A DNA stretch of 8,111 nt from Thermodesulfovibrio sp. (GTDB lineage Bacteria; Nitrospirota; Thermodesulfovibrionia; Thermodesulfovibrionales; JdFR-85): assembly GCA_027050975.1 (NCBI GenBank), contig JALUAR010000274.1, positions 1-8,111 on the forward strand. The letters run 5' to 3'. A program made the translations under genes and the position numbers. This document shows positions 1 to 7,205 of this stretch, in pieces (the first letter of the stretch is position 1; the number at the start of each line of letters is the position of its first letter). The notes below the pieces were generated by a model. The model was not told where the DNA came from. It did not search any database and was given only the letters and a program-made list of their open reading frames with translations.

Positions 1-60
1 CCTTATGAATAATAAATAAATATTAAAATATTTGTCAATTCTTTCTTCTTAATACTACAC

Positions 61-88
61 TTGACCCGGTGGCAGATATTTTTATATC
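61..88 (+). promoter_or_regulatory. Weak candidate sigma-70 promoter for the SprT-like gene and dtd
   Basis: TTGACC (61-66, five of six matches to the -35 consensus) is followed after 16 bases by TATATC (83-88, four of six to the -10 consensus). A start around 95 would give a leader of about 90 bases before the ATG at 187, which includes the hairpin at 135-157. The -10 is poor, so this is only a candidate. The AT-rich stretch 1-60 shows no gene; its one striking feature is a short palindrome at 18-33 (AAATATT/AATATTT). Confidence 0.3.
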
Positions 89-108
89 CTAAAATTAATC
101 TCACCGGG
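65..108. repeat. 7-bp inverted repeat CCCGGTG / CACCGGG upstream of the SprT-like gene
   Basis: CCCGGTG at 65-71 is perfectly repeated in inverted orientation as CACCGGG at 102-108, with a 30-base AT-rich spacer. The left arm overlaps a possible -35 box (TTGACC, 61-66), and the spacer holds the matching weak -10 (TATATC, 83-88). It could be a paired operator or the base of an RNA stem. The repeat is directly visible; any function is inference. Confidence 0.35.
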
Positions 109-134
109 CCGCAATACCAAGCCTGCAAATCAGC

Positions 135-157
135 CCTCACCTCACCAAGAGGCGAGG
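135..157 (+). promoter_or_regulatory. Leader hairpin CCTCaCCTC / GAGGcGAGG
   Basis: Bases 135-143 pair with 149-157 as two 4-bp blocks separated by one A-C mismatch, closing a 5-base loop (ACCAA). The right arm includes GAGG at 154-157, which is the Shine-Dalgarno of the small leader ORF at 168-209. The hairpin could therefore mask that ribosome site. It is not followed by a T tract, so it is not a standard terminator. The structure is predicted by eye only. Confidence 0.4.
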
Positions 158-167
158 TGCAAAGACC

Positions 168-209
168 ATGAAAGAGGTGCTCACAGATGAACCTCAAAAG
201 GATACTTGA
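168..209 (+). other. Possible 13-codon leader ORF overlapping the SprT-like gene start
   Basis: ATG at 168 has a Shine-Dalgarno, GAGGT at 154-158, nine bases upstream. It encodes MKEVLTDEPQKDT before TGA at 207-209. It overlaps the start of the next gene (ATG 187) in another frame. The GAGGTGC-spacer-ATGA block occurs twice, at 154-171 and 174-190, so the leader ORF may be a by-product of a local duplication. Whether it is translated cannot be judged from sequence alone. It might couple to, or compete with, initiation at 187. Confidence 0.25.
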
Positions 210-825
210 GAGAATCACCGGCAAAGAGATAGATATCACCTTTACGGACAACAGGGTAAATATAATCAGTTTCAAAAAGACGAGAAAAAGGGTACAGTTA
301 CGGATTCAGAGGATATTCCGAGATGCACCTCTGGATGTGGTTCACGAGATAGGCGAACTGATAAAGAATCCCCGGATGCGTACCCCTCTGATAAACGAAT
401 TCTTCAGAAGGAATCAATGGAGGGTGAGAAAACGGACCCGCATGCAGGGAAGGATCGCCCCCGAAGGTAGATTTTATAACCTGAGGGAGATATTTGACAA
501 GCTTAACAGAGAGTATTTCTCTGGCAAGGTTGATGCCATTGTTACATGGGGAAGGATGTCCCCCCGTCGGTCAGTCCGCAAAAGAACCCTTGGCAGTTAC
601 AACGCAGAAACCCGCACCATCAGGATAAATCCCATCCTTGATAGCCCCAAGGTGCCCAGATACTTCATTGAATATGTCCTCTACCACGAGATGCTCCATG
701 CCGACATTGGCATAAAGAGAGACCGTAACGGTCGGCTTGCTGCTCACACAAGGGAGTTCAGAAAGAGGGAGAGGGAGTTTCGCTACTATAATGAGGCTCA
801 GCAGTGGGAGAAGAGGTTCCACTAG
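187..825 (+). CDS. SprT-like zinc metalloprotease domain protein, very basic
   Basis: This 212-aa protein carries a SprT-like metallopeptidase domain in its C-terminal half (about residues 95-205). The zinc motif HEMLH is at 167-171, and the likely third ligand is H187 in HTREF. Upstream, the segment RTLGSYNAETRTIRINPIL (133-151) matches the strand pattern typical of SprT/Spartan proteins. In that family, eukaryotic Spartan cleaves proteins crosslinked to DNA; bacterial SprT is poorly characterised. The protein has no cysteine, so it lacks the zinc ribbon found in some relatives. By my count it has 37 Arg and 14 Lys against 25 acidic residues, which suggests nucleic-acid binding (inference). 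Residues 1-95 match no domain I recognise. No signal peptide is seen, so it is likely cytoplasmic. The start is supported by GAGGT at 174-178, eight bases before ATG. It abuts dtd and is probably co-transcribed with it. Confidence 0.85.
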   Translation: MNLKRILERITGKEIDITFTDNRVNIISFKKTRKRVQLRIQRIFRDAPLDVVHEIGELIKNPRMRTPLINEFFRRNQWRVRKRTRMQGRIAPEGRFYNLREIFDKLNREYFSGKVDAIVTWGRMSPRRSVRKRTLGSYNAETRTIRINPILDSPKVPRYFIEYVLYHEMLHADIGIKRDRNGRLAAHTREFRKREREFRYYNEAQQWEKRFH

Positions 826-1278
826 ATGAAGGCACTTCTTCAGCGGGTCTCTGAGGCAGAGGTTCAGGTAGAAGGCAGGACAGTAGGAAAGATCAGTAAG
901 GGGCTTCTGGTCTTTCTCTGTGTTGTAAAGGGTGATACAGAGCAGGATCTCACCTATGTCCTGAACAAGGTGGTTAATCTCAGGGTCTTTGAGGATGATG
1001 CAGGTAAAATGAATCTCTCCCTGAAGGATGTTTCGGGAGAGATGCTTGTAGTATCCCAGTTTACCCTTGCTGCACGAACAAGGAAGGGAACACGCCCCTC
1101 CTTTGATGATGCAGAGGCACCTGACAGGGCCAGAAAGATGTATGAAGAGTTTCTGGCCCGGGCAAGGCAGTCGGGAATAAAGACAGAGGCGGGTCTTTTT
1201 GGTGCCTATATGAAGATCTCCCTTGTGAATGACGGGCCTGTGACCATAATGGTGGATTCACGGGAGAAGAGGAAGTAA
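826..1278 (+). CDS. dtd: D-aminoacyl-tRNA deacylase (DTD)
   Basis: DTD hydrolyses the ester bond of D-amino acids (and glycine) mischarged on tRNA, a proofreading step in the cytoplasm. The 150-aa protein covers the whole family length (E. coli about 145). It begins with the typical MKALLQRVSEAEVQVEG and shows both active-site signatures. SQFTL is at 77-81. NDGPVT is at 135-140 and contains the Gly-cisPro pair that screens chirality. The start ATG directly follows the TAG of the SprT-like gene. Its Shine-Dalgarno, GAGGT at 813-817, lies inside that gene eight bases upstream, so the two are probably one operon with coupled translation. The tail after VDS (REKRK) is short and basic. The functional call is secure from the motifs. 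Confidence 0.97.
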   Translation: MKALLQRVSEAEVQVEGRTVGKISKGLLVFLCVVKGDTEQDLTYVLNKVVNLRVFEDDAGKMNLSLKDVSGEMLVVSQFTLAARTRKGTRPSFDDAEAPDRARKMYEEFLARARQSGIKTEAGLFGAYMKISLVNDGPVTIMVDSREKRK

Positions 1279-1281
1279 GAT

Positions 1282-1312
1282 TTAACATCTCCCCTTTCTC
1301 TTAAGTTATAAT
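1282..1312 (+). promoter_or_regulatory. Candidate sigma-70 promoter of purB
   Basis: A perfect -10 hexamer TATAAT lies at 1307-1312. TTAACA at 1282-1287 (five of six to TTGACA) precedes it with a 19-base spacer, slightly longer than ideal. Transcription would start near 1319, giving a leader of about 28 bases that contains the purB ribosome site. It would let purB be expressed independently of dtd, although read-through across the 68-base gap is also possible. Confidence 0.45.
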
Positions 1313-1333
1313 AATAGCCTGATCAAATGAAAT

Positions 1334-1340
1334 AAGGAGG
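1334..1340 (+). promoter_or_regulatory. Strong Shine-Dalgarno of purB
   Basis: AAGGAGG at 1334-1340 is a near-perfect match to the anti-Shine-Dalgarno sequence, six bases before the ATG at 1347. It fixes the purB start. Confidence 0.85.
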
Positions 1341-1346
1341 CATGTT

Positions 1347-2642
1347 ATGATACCCCGTTATACAAGGCCAGAGATGGGTAACATCTGGACACTGGAGAAT
1401 AAGTACAGAAAGTGGTTAGAGGTGGAGATTGCCGTTTGCGAGGCATGGGCAGAGATGGGAGAGATCCCTCAGGATGCCCTGAAGGTGATCAAGGAGAAGG
1501 CCAATTTCGATGTCAAAAGGATTGACGAGATAGAGGCCACAGTAAAGCATGATGTCATTGCCTTCCTCACCTCTGTGGCAGAGTTTGTTGGTGAGGAATC
1601 ACGATTCATCCACAAGGGGCTCACCTCTTCTGACATTCTGGATACAGCCCTTGCCCTCCTGATGAGGGATGCTGCTGATATCATTATCAGGGATATTGAG
1701 GCGCTCCTTGAGGTGCTAAAGGAGCAGGCCCTTAGATACAGGGATGTCCCCTGCATGGGAAGAAGCCACGGAGTGCATGCTGAGCCAATGACCTTTGGTC
1801 TTAAGTTTGCCCTCTGGTACGAGGATATGAAGCGTAATCTTGAGAGGATGAAGAGGGCAAGGGAGATTATCTCTGTTGGCAAGCTCTCAGGTGCAGTGGG
1901 CACATTCTCGAATATTCCACCGGAGATAGAGGAGAAAGTACTAAGCAGGCTGGGGCTTAAACCTGAACCGGTGGCTACTCAGGTTGTTCAGCGTGATCGT
2001 CATGCCGAATATCTCCTTACACTCAGTCTTATCGGAGCCTCCATAGAGAAGATAGCTGTTGAGATCAGGCATCTTCAACGTACAGAGGTGCGTGAAGCAG
2101 AAGAACCCTTCTCTAAGGGTCAGAAGGGCTCCTCTGCAATGCCACACAAAAGAAATCCCATTGGCTGTGAGAACCTTTCAGGACTGGCTCGGGTTGTAAG
2201 ATCAAATGCCCTGGCAGCACTTGAGAATGTGGCCCTCTGGCATGAAAGGGATATCTCTCACTCCTCTGTAGAAAGGGTGATCATACCTGACAGCACCATA
2301 CTTATCAACTATATGCTCAACCGACTGAGATCAATCCTCAAGGACCTCCATGTCTATCCTGAACGGATGGAGCAGAACATGGCCCTCAGCTACGGGCTTT
2401 ACAACTCCCAGAGGGTGCTGTTGGCGCTCACAGACAGGGGGCTTACCAGAGAGGATGCCTATAGTCTTGTCCAGCGTAATGCCATGAAGAGCTGGCTTGA
2501 GGGAAAGGATTTCCTCTCTCTCCTTAAAGATGATTCTGAGATCAGAAAGTATCTCACAGAAGAGGAACTGGATAAGATATTTGATCTTAAATATTATCTG
2601 AGAAATATAGACTTTATATTTAAAAGGGTGTTTTCTGACTGA
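1347..2642 (+). CDS. purB: Adenylosuccinate lyase
   Basis: PurB catalyses two fumarate-releasing steps of purine synthesis: SAICAR to AICAR, and adenylosuccinate to AMP. It normally acts as a homotetramer in the cytoplasm. The 431-aa length equals that of the Bacillus subtilis-type enzyme. Visible landmarks include H68 in TVKHDV, the TSSD loop at 93-96, the catalytic-acid histidine H141 in GRSHGVHAEP, and the fumarase/aspartase superfamily signature GSSAMPHKRNP at 261-271. The last carries the catalytic serine loop. The sequence is complete and all the expected active-site blocks are present. The start is fixed by AAGGAGG six bases upstream. It lies 68 bases after dtd with its own candidate promoter, and converges on accA. 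No other pur genes are in this window. Confidence 0.98.
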   Translation: MIPRYTRPEMGNIWTLENKYRKWLEVEIAVCEAWAEMGEIPQDALKVIKEKANFDVKRIDEIEATVKHDVIAFLTSVAEFVGEESRFIHKGLTSSDILDTALALLMRDAADIIIRDIEALLEVLKEQALRYRDVPCMGRSHGVHAEPMTFGLKFALWYEDMKRNLERMKRAREIISVGKLSGAVGTFSNIPPEIEEKVLSRLGLKPEPVATQVVQRDRHAEYLLTLSLIGASIEKIAVEIRHLQRTEVREAEEPFSKGQKGSSAMPHKRNPIGCENLSGLARVVRSNALAALENVALWHERDISHSSVERVIIPDSTILINYMLNRLRSILKDLHVYPERMEQNMALSYGLYNSQRVLLALTDRGLTREDAYSLVQRNAMKSWLEGKDFLSLLKDDSEIRKYLTEEELDKIFDLKYYLRNIDFIFKRVFSD

Positions 2643-2655
2643 AAACAGTGGAGAT

Positions 2656-2689
2656 TTGCCTGCCAGAGGCAACGGTAGAGGCTCTCTGG
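2656..2689. other. Convergent purB/accA gap with weak hairpins
   Basis: The 77 bases between the purB stop (2642) and the accA stop (2720) hold two mutually exclusive inverted repeats. TTGCCT (2656-2661) pairs with AGGCAA (2667-2672) around a 5-base loop. CCAGAG (2663-2668) pairs with CTCTGG (2684-2689). Neither is followed by a run of T on either strand, so neither is a classic intrinsic terminator. For accA, a 5-bp stem at 2716-2730 followed on the minus strand by TCTTTTAT is another weak candidate. Termination may instead depend on Rho. Confidence 0.25.
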
Positions 2690-2719
2690 ACCGATTCGTC
2701 AGGATTGATAAAAGAAGAG

Positions 2720-3700
2720 TCACTCACTCTGGCGGGTAAACTTTCCTATTCTGCGGAGCTTTTTGTATCTCTCCTCAAGGAGTTTTTCTATCTCGGCATC
2801 CTTTAGCTCTTCAATTGTAGAAAGAATGGTTTCTTTTATGTTCATTGCAGCAGCCTCCGGGTCTCTGTGGGCACCGCCGGAGGGTTCCTGGATTATGCCA
2901 TCTATGATTTTGAATTTCAGCAGGTCCTGAGCAGTCAGTTTCAGGGCATCGGCTGCACGGGCATACTCCTCTTGCCCTATCTCACCGTTTTTCTTCCATA
3001 AGATAGCTGCACACCCTTCCGGTGAGATAACAGAATAAATGGAGTGCTCAAGCATATAGAGGCGGTCTGCAACAGACAATGCAAGGGCACCTCCGCTTCC
3101 ACCCTCACCGATAACAACAGAAATAACCGGTACCTTCAGCCGGGACATTACCATAAGACAGGTGGCTATTGCCTCTGCCTGGCCTCGCTCCTCAGCTCCG
3201 ATTCCCGGAAAAGCTCCTGGAGTGTCCACAAGGGTAAGCACGGGCTTACGGAACCTTTCAGCCATCTCCATCAGCCTGAGTGCCTTTCTGTAACCCTCGG
3301 GATGGGGCTGACCGAAGTTTCTTCTTATCCTCTCCTTTGTTCCGCGTCCTTTCTGGTGGCCGATTATAACCATATTAATACCATCGATGCTACCCAGACC
3401 TCCTACAATAGCCGGGTCATCTGCAAAACGTCTGTCTCCGTGTAGCTCAATAAAGTCATCTGTTATCATATTTATGTAGTCCATAGTAAAGGGCCTGTCA
3501 GGATGGCGAGCGATCTGGGTTTTCTGCCAGGGAGTGAGCTTGGAGAATATCTCATTACGAAGGGTCTCTGCCTGTTGTTCGAGACGCCCCAGCTCTTCCT
3601 CTGCCTTTTTGTCGGAGCCGTTACTAAGACGTCTTAACTCCTCTATCTTCAGTTCCAACTCCTGTATGGGTTTTTCAAAATCCAGATAATATCTTATCAT
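2720..3700 (-). CDS. accA: Acetyl-CoA carboxylase carboxyltransferase subunit alpha
   Basis: AccA and AccD form the carboxyltransferase that moves CO2 from carboxybiotin-BCCP to acetyl-CoA, giving malonyl-CoA, the first committed step of fatty-acid synthesis in the cytoplasm. The 326-aa length fits the family (E. coli 319). It starts with the family-typical YLDFEKPIQELELKIEEL, a charged N-terminal helical/coiled region to about residue 52. The crotonase-like fold follows, with VDTPGAFPG at 158-166 and the glycine-rich oxyanion loop GEGGSGGALA at 198-207. The start ATG overlaps the dnaE stop in ATGA (3697-3700), so translation is probably coupled to dnaE. GGAG at 3711-3714 is a possible ribosome site ten bases upstream. 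The partner accD and the biotin subunits are not in the window. Confidence 0.98.
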   Translation of the reverse strand: MIRYYLDFEKPIQELELKIEELRRLSNGSDKKAEEELGRLEQQAETLRNEIFSKLTPWQKTQIARHPDRPFTMDYINMITDDFIELHGDRRFADDPAIVGGLGSIDGINMVIIGHQKGRGTKERIRRNFGQPHPEGYRKALRLMEMAERFRKPVLTLVDTPGAFPGIGAEERGQAEAIATCLMVMSRLKVPVISVVIGEGGSGGALALSVADRLYMLEHSIYSVISPEGCAAILWKKNGEIGQEEYARAADALKLTAQDLLKFKIIDGIIQEPSGGAHRDPEAAAMNIKETILSTIEELKDAEIEKLLEERYKKLRRIGKFTRQSE

Positions 3701-6700
3701 AAGCCATTGTCTCCGTTCACAGGTATTAGTGATACGCTGTCCTCACCGATAAGCCCGGTTATCTCGTCAATAACCTCTATCGAAGGGGTTATACTCTGCT
3801 CTGTAATCATCAGGGTCTGGAGGCCGTTTAACTCCAGTCTGATATATACGGGGCATTCACCTTTGTGTCTGAAAAGGGTTTCCTTGATTCTTCTGAGCCT
3901 GCTGTCTTCTAAAGCATCACGACCGAAGGCAAGCTCTACCCTGTATCGCCTGCTGAGGAATGCATCCTCTATGGTTGATGTCTCCTTAACAAGTATCTTT
4001 GTCCCCTTCTCACTTCTGTCAACTGTTCCCCTGATAAATACCAGGCTGTTCTTTATTATAAGATCCGCACTGTTTTTGTATACCTCGGGAAAGGCAATAC
4101 ACTCCACAGAGCCCTCTTCATCTTCCAAGACAAACATCGCCATAGTTTCAGCCTTTGACTTGGTAAGAGTCCTCTTAAGAGAGGTTATTATACCAGCAAT
4201 GCACGTTTCGGAGCCATCCCTTAGCTGCTCCAATCTGGAGGTTTTTTGAACTCCAAGGGTTTGCAAGTAACGCTTGAATCTGTTTATCGGATGCCCTGTT
4301 ACATAAAAACCGAGAGCCTCTTTTTCAGCATTAAGTAACTCCTCTTCTGTCCATGTATCCGCTTCTCCGTTTGTTTCAGATGTAAAACCATCTCCTCCGA
4401 AAAGAGAGAGTGTATTCTTTCTTTCCAGAAGGTTATGAATCCTCTTCATTGCAATGGCCCGAATGAGGGTTGGAGGATAAGATTCCTTATCCTCCTTTCC
4501 GGTTGCCTTAAGATTGTCAAGGATAAGGCTATCAAAAGCTCCGGCCTTTACAAGGCTTTCCAGTACCTTTCGGTTGACCTTTCTCGTGTCAACTCTGCTG
4601 AAAAAGTCCTCTATGGAGTTGAAGAGACCGTCCTGTCTGGCAAGCAGTATCTGTTCAACAGCTGACGTGCCGACACCTTTTACTGCATCAAGTCCGAATC
4701 TAATGGAATTGCCAACTACTCTGAATCTACTTCCGCTAAGGTTTATATCCGGTGGAAGGACCTCTATATTCATTGCCCTGCATTCATTAATGAACTGGAC
4801 AATCTTGTCCGTTGTCTCCTCCTGGGACAGGTTTGCAGCCATGAACTCTACCGGGTAGTGGGCTTTCAGGTAGGCTGTCTGATAAGCAAGATAGGCATAG
4901 GCAGCAGAATGGGATTTGTTAAATCCATACTCTGCAAAGAAGGACATCCTCTCAAACAGTGTCTTTGCCACCGACTCAGAGATTCCGTTCTTTACAGCAC
5001 CACGTATGAACTCACCCTCAAGCTCAATCATCTTCTCCTTTATCTTCTTTCCCATAGCTTTACGAAGTACATCTGCCTGTCCCATGGAAAAGCCTGCAAT
5101 TTTATTGGCAATCCTCATAACCTGTTCCTGATAGAGGATTACACCGTAGGTTTCATCTAAAATCTCCTTGAGTTGAGGCAACTCGTACTCAACCTTTTCC
5201 TGTCCCTTTTTCCTCTTAATAAAGGTATCCACCATTCCACTGCCAAGAGGGCCTGGTCTGTACAGAGCAACAAGGGCTATTAGGTCTTCAAACCTGTTGG
5301 GCTGCATCTTAACCAGTATCTCCCTCATGCCTGAACTTTCAAGCTGGAATACCCCTGTGGTCTGGCCTGAAGAGAGTAGTTCATAAGTAGCCCTGTCATC
5401 AAGGGGGATATTCTTTATATCCAGTTCTTTGCCCTGTTGTTTGAGATACTTTAGTGTTTCCTCTATAACCGTAAGGGTTTTCAGACCAAGGAAGTCAAAC
5501 TTAAGAAGGCCGATAGCCTCTATGGATTTCATGTCAAACTGTGTGGTTACTGTTTCTTCAGAGGGATTTTTATAAAGAGGCGTATAGTCTGTAAGTGGTG
5601 TTGGTGCGATAACCACACCTGCAGCATGGGTTGAGGCATGTCGGCTTAGTCCCTCAAGCCTCTTTGCTATGTCAATCATCTCCTTTATGGTTGGATTCTC
5701 CTCGTATGCCTCTTTTAACTTTGGCTCGTGCTGAAGTGCCATCTCTATTGTCACATTTGGACCACCTGGAACAAGTTTGGCAATTTTGTCCACCTCTGCG
5801 TAGGGAATGTCAAGGGCACGGCCCACATCCCTGATTACCGCCCTTGCAGCCATGGTTCCGAAGGTTATAATCTGGGCCACCTTTTCTCTGCCATAGCGTT
5901 CGGAAACATAGTTTATTACCTCATTGCGTCGGTCCTTGCAGAAATCAACATCTATGTCAGGCATACTTATGCGCTCCGGATTAAGGAAACGTTCAAATAT
6001 GAGGTTGTACTTTATGGGATCTATCTCTGTGATGTCCAGACAGTAGGCAACAAGGCTTCCTGCTGCAGAGCCTCGTCCCGGCCCTACGGGTATGGACCTG
6101 TTTCTTGCAAAGTTAATGAAGTCCCAGACTATGAGGAAATAAGGAGCATATCCCATCTTTTTAATCGTTTTCAGTTCGTATTTTAGCCTCTCTACATACT
6201 CCTCGGGAGGCGGGTCCTTCACCTTTCGTTTCAACCCCTTCCATGCCAGACGGTCAAGGTAATCCTCTGGGGTTGTCTCTTTGTCATCAAGGGGAAACGT
6301 GGGGAGCAGAGAGGTGCCAAGCTGAAACTCCAGGTTACACCGCTCGGCAATTGCCCTTGTATTCAGTATGGCCTCTGGTATTTCGGCGAAGGCATCTTTC
6401 ATCTCTTCTGGAGATTTGAAATACAACTGATCTGTCTCAAATCTCATCCTCTCTTTGGTATTGATTGTCTTGCCGGTCTGTATGCATAGCAGTATGTCGT
6501 GAGCCTTGGCATCCTCACGTCTGAGATAATGGCAGTCATTGGTAGCCACAAGACCGATATGAAGTTCCCTGGAGAGTTCTACCAGTTTTTTGTTTACTTC
6601 ATGTTGCTCTTTTATTCCGTTGTCCTGTAATTCAAGAAAGAAGTTTTCTGGCCCAAGGATGTGCTTGTATCTCAGGGCCATCTCTCTTGCCTTATCGGCG

Positions 6701-7161
6701 AGTCCCTGAGAAAGATAGTATGGGACCTCACCATGAAGGCAGGAACTGAGCCCGATCAGTCCGCCACTGTATTGTTCAAGGAGTTCCAGGTCTATTCTCG
6801 GTTTGTAGTAAAATCCTTCAAGGTATGCCTTGCTTACAAGGGTGACGAGGTTTCTGTATCCATCCATGTTCCTGGCAAGAAGGACGAGATGGAAGGCATT
6901 TTCCCCTTTGTTACTGGATTTCTTGTTGAACCTCCCCTCAGGAGCCACATAGACCTCGCAGCCTATTATGGGTTTGAGCCCGGCCTTGATAGCGGTCTTA
7001 TAGAACTCTATGGCTCCGAAGAGGTTGCCATGGTCGGTTATTGCAACGGCAGGCATTTTGTACTCAGATGCAGCCTCTACCAGTTCCTTTATCTTTATTG
7101 CACCATCAAGGAGGCTGTACTCTGTATGGACATGCAAGGGAACATAATCCGAATGTTTCAT
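3697..7161 (-). CDS. dnaE: DNA polymerase III alpha subunit (replicative DNA polymerase)
   Basis: DnaE is the catalytic subunit of the replicative DNA polymerase III holoenzyme. The 1154-aa length fits the family (E. coli 1160). An N-terminal PHP domain (about 6-270) starts with HVHTEYSLLDG. The C-family polymerase core follows, with catalytic aspartates D402 and D404 in PDIDVDF and D556 in KFDFLGLKTLT. A tandem helix-hairpin-helix lies near 823-842 (GLDAVKGVGTSAVEQILLAR). NTLSLF at 916-921 is a plausible beta-clamp-binding motif. An OB-fold lies at about 985-1060, and a C-terminal domain of the tau-binding type follows. The metal-binding residues of the PHP domain look intact, unlike in E. 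coli. No intein or frameshift is seen. The start at 7161 fits the family N-terminus, though the ribosome site is weak (AGGG at 7174-7177). It is followed by accA with a 4-base overlap. Confidence 0.98.
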   Translation of the reverse strand: MKHSDYVPLHVHTEYSLLDGAIKIKELVEAASEYKMPAVAITDHGNLFGAIEFYKTAIKAGLKPIIGCEVYVAPEGRFNKKSSNKGENAFHLVLLARNMDGYRNLVTLVSKAYLEGFYYKPRIDLELLEQYSGGLIGLSSCLHGEVPYYLSQGLADKAREMALRYKHILGPENFFLELQDNGIKEQHEVNKKLVELSRELHIGLVATNDCHYLRREDAKAHDILLCIQTGKTINTKERMRFETDQLYFKSPEEMKDAFAEIPEAILNTRAIAERCNLEFQLGTSLLPTFPLDDKETTPEDYLDRLAWKGLKRKVKDPPPEEYVERLKYELKTIKKMGYAPYFLIVWDFINFARNRSIPVGPGRGSAAGSLVAYCLDITEIDPIKYNLIFERFLNPERISMPDIDVDFCKDRRNEVINYVSERYGREKVAQIITFGTMAARAVIRDVGRALDIPYAEVDKIAKLVPGGPNVTIEMALQHEPKLKEAYEENPTIKEMIDIAKRLEGLSRHASTHAAGVVIAPTPLTDYTPLYKNPSEETVTTQFDMKSIEAIGLLKFDFLGLKTLTVIEETLKYLKQQGKELDIKNIPLDDRATYELLSSGQTTGVFQLESSGMREILVKMQPNRFEDLIALVALYRPGPLGSGMVDTFIKRKKGQEKVEYELPQLKEILDETYGVILYQEQVMRIANKIAGFSMGQADVLRKAMGKKIKEKMIELEGEFIRGAVKNGISESVAKTLFERMSFFAEYGFNKSHSAAYAYLAYQTAYLKAHYPVEFMAANLSQEETTDKIVQFINECRAMNIEVLPPDINLSGSRFRVVGNSIRFGLDAVKGVGTSAVEQILLARQDGLFNSIEDFFSRVDTRKVNRKVLESLVKAGAFDSLILDNLKATGKEDKESYPPTLIRAIAMKRIHNLLERKNTLSLFGGDGFTSETNGEADTWTEEELLNAEKEALGFYVTGHPINRFKRYLQTLGVQKTSRLEQLRDGSETCIAGIITSLKRTLTKSKAETMAMFVLEDEEGSVECIAFPEVYKNSADLIIKNSLVFIRGTVDRSEKGTKILVKETSTIEDAFLSRRYRVELAFGRDALEDSRLRRIKETLFRHKGECPVYIRLELNGLQTLMITEQSITPSIEVIDEITGLIGEDSVSLIPVNGDNGL

Positions 7162-7177
7162 AGGTTAATATTACCCT

Positions 7178-7205
7178 ATTATGGAGTTGAGTGACAAGGT
7201 CTCAA
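7178..7205 (-). promoter_or_regulatory. Candidate sigma-70 promoter of dnaE-accA
   Basis: On the minus strand TTGAGA (7205-7200, five of six to TTGACA) is followed after 16 bases by CATAAT (7183-7178, five of six to TATAAT). Transcription would start near 7171, leaving a leader of only about ten bases before the dnaE ATG, shorter than usual. The weak AGGG ribosome site would fall just upstream of the transcript start. Read-through from the thioredoxin/lipoprotein genes is the alternative. Confidence 0.3.

Noticed and set aside
18..33. AAATATT/AATATTT palindrome as a terminator of an upstream gene
   Set aside because: A 7-bp pure A-T stem with a 2-base loop in an AT-rich stretch is weak and expected by chance.
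3..275. 90-codon minus-strand frame across the left leader
   Set aside because: It overlaps the start of the SprT-like gene, and its product combines AT-rich and repeat-derived sequence without a recognisable domain. A divergent gene would also be expected to point out of the leader, which this only partly does.
1469..1903. 144-codon open frame on the minus strand inside purB
   Set aside because: It lies wholly opposite a complete, motif-rich purB and its translation (Ser/Arg/Leu-rich) resembles no protein family; it is a shadow of purB codon use.
2331..2723. 130-codon minus-strand frame spanning the purB 3' end and the convergent gap
   Set aside because: Most of it is antisense to conserved purB, and the part in the gap has no supporting motif.
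3707..4249. 180-codon open frame on the plus strand opposite the 3' part of dnaE
   Set aside because: It is antisense to conserved dnaE C-terminal domains, has no convincing ribosome site that I could see, and gives a low-complexity Ser/Leu/Ile-rich product.
6661..7194. 177-codon plus-strand frame opposite the dnaE PHP domain
   Set aside because: The opposite strand encodes the conserved PHP domain; the plus-strand product shows no domain.
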